From assembly GCA_034620365.1 (NCBI GenBank), contig JAQGEQ010000382.1, positions 1 to 64,000 on the forward strand: 64,000 bases of DNA, read 5' to 3'. The notes beneath the pieces were generated by a model that was not told the DNA's origin, ran no database searches, and worked only from the letters and a program-made list of their open reading frames with translations. Position numbers and translations under genes: made by a program. Source of the DNA: Pegea sp. RAD2-039 (Eukaryota; Chordata; Thaliacea; Salpida; Salpidae). Shown piece by piece: positions 62,936 through 64,000 of this stretch. Every line of letters starts with the position of its first letter. The stretch's first letter is position 1.

Positions 62936-64000
62936 TTTTAAAATAATATTTAATATATTCACATATTTAATAAACTTTTATTTAATCTATAGATTAAAGT
63001 TAATGCTTTCTACTAAGCTGAAAACGAAACTCAAACAGTTTCAATTATTTAAAAGAAAAGTATTTTAATAGAAATAATGATTATTTACTAATTAATCTGT
63101 AGTAGAAGGTATTTGTTTGCTAAAAACCTTTTATAATATTGTATAGTTGGCAATTTACTACAAACATTTAACCTTAATATAATCTTAATTTGATTAATAT
63201 TCCTATTGGCACTTTCATTGGTACTTCTTTCAAATGCTTCTTATCCATCGCAAACAGCAACGATTAAAAACTAATTTGTTTTTATCAAGTCAAATCTTAT
63301 TGATTTAGCAAAGTTAAATATATCTTACCATAAAATTGATTTCTTTTCTGAGTATTATGCTTTGGTATTTTGGTTTTGTTGTACATCTTATTAATACCTT
63401 TATAGAAGTATCCTTAATAATCTTTATTAGTCGTAAATGTGTTTTTGGAATGATTTTATTTATTGCAATCTTTATAATTATTGAAACTTTAGTAAAAAAG
63501 AAGAAATTATTTTTAATTATATTTCGACAATTTATTTTATTTTTTTGAAATATAAATCTTTGTCATTTGTAAATTTTAAAACAGTATTCTCTATAAACTT
63601 GAAAGTAAAATTTTCATTTACTTTTCTTGCTTACAAAATAAGTTTTTATTTAATTTATATAATCTTAGATTTTTAACATTATAAAAAATAGTTTAAAATT
63701 GTTTTTTAATATTAATAAATTTTCGACAAATAATTTTTATAACTAATTTATTTTTAAAAATAACCGTTAATATTTATAATTATGTAAGTTTAAAAGCTTT
63801 AAAACAGTGTTGACAAGTTAAAAAATTTAAAAATTTTATTAGTTAGAAACTCCTCGAAAAAATTTAGTAGTAATATCATGGTGAAAAAAATCTGATAAAC
63901 GTCCTGCTTTTCAACGATTGTTTTGATTTTCTACATTTTCAAATTTTATTTCAAAGACAGTTAATAACAGATATTTTAGTTTTTCAATTTATTTATTTTT
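62936..64000. other. AT-rich DNA to window end, no gene seen
   Basis: A plus-strand frame at 63336-63548 (70 codons) is strongly hydrophobic (MISFLSIMLWYFGFVVHLIN) and could be one membrane exon, but there is no family match or splice context to support it. Confidence 0.4.

Overview
This is AT-rich nuclear DNA from an animal. Genes are split by very short introns (many 45-55 bp) with GT...AG borders, and the set includes metazoan families (integrin-linked kinase, BMP1/tolloid, KLHL20, rolling stone-like, PLAC8-like). The conserved proteins are well preserved. I cannot name the phylum; a small bilaterian or early-branching animal with compact introns fits. All gene models below were assembled by hand from splice signals, reading phase and remembered family sequence, with no database search.

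Layout. Bases 1-7050 are a tandem satellite with a 113-bp unit and higher-order duplications. Then come a two-exon rolling stone-like membrane protein (8985-9894, +), a broken LINE copy (11210-11860, -), two PLAC8/cornifelin-like genes on the minus strand (12733-13124 and 15791-16184), a single-exon PrimPol gene (19166-20629, -) and a tRNA-derived SINE (21585-21745, +). A dense plus-strand block follows: ILK (23361-24707), proteasome alpha4/PSMA4 (25372-26412), NDUFAF4 (28107-29392) and KLHL20/diablo (31506-33995). A 24-bp and a 40-bp minisatellite lie in and beside this block. The minus strand then carries an MRM3-like mitochondrial rRNA methyltransferase relative (35135-37015), an orphan seven-helix protein (38512-39438), a RING-H2 protein (41022-41663) and a second LINE remnant (42310-42977). 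A plus-strand ankyrin-repeat gene (45586-46651, 5' end not found) is followed by a 22-exon tolloid/BMP1 protease gene (47091-56665, -). The last 7 kb holds no gene I can support, apart from a LINE 3' end at 62770-62935.

The genes are not one pathway. Three concern mitochondria (PrimPol in part, NDUFAF4, MRM3-like) and two concern the extracellular matrix and adhesion (ILK, tolloid). The most unusual signals are: (1) near-identical 194-bp sequences next to the 3' splice sites of two different tolloid introns, with shorter matches in a third tolloid intron and in KLHL20 intron 1, suggesting an intron-associated mobile sequence; (2) a repeated cassette with ERR-, NRF1- and ETS-like sites just downstream of both PrimPol and the MRM3-like gene; (3) an MRM3 relative whose SPOUT methyltransferase motifs are eroded; (4) a LINE/SINE pair sharing one 3' tail.
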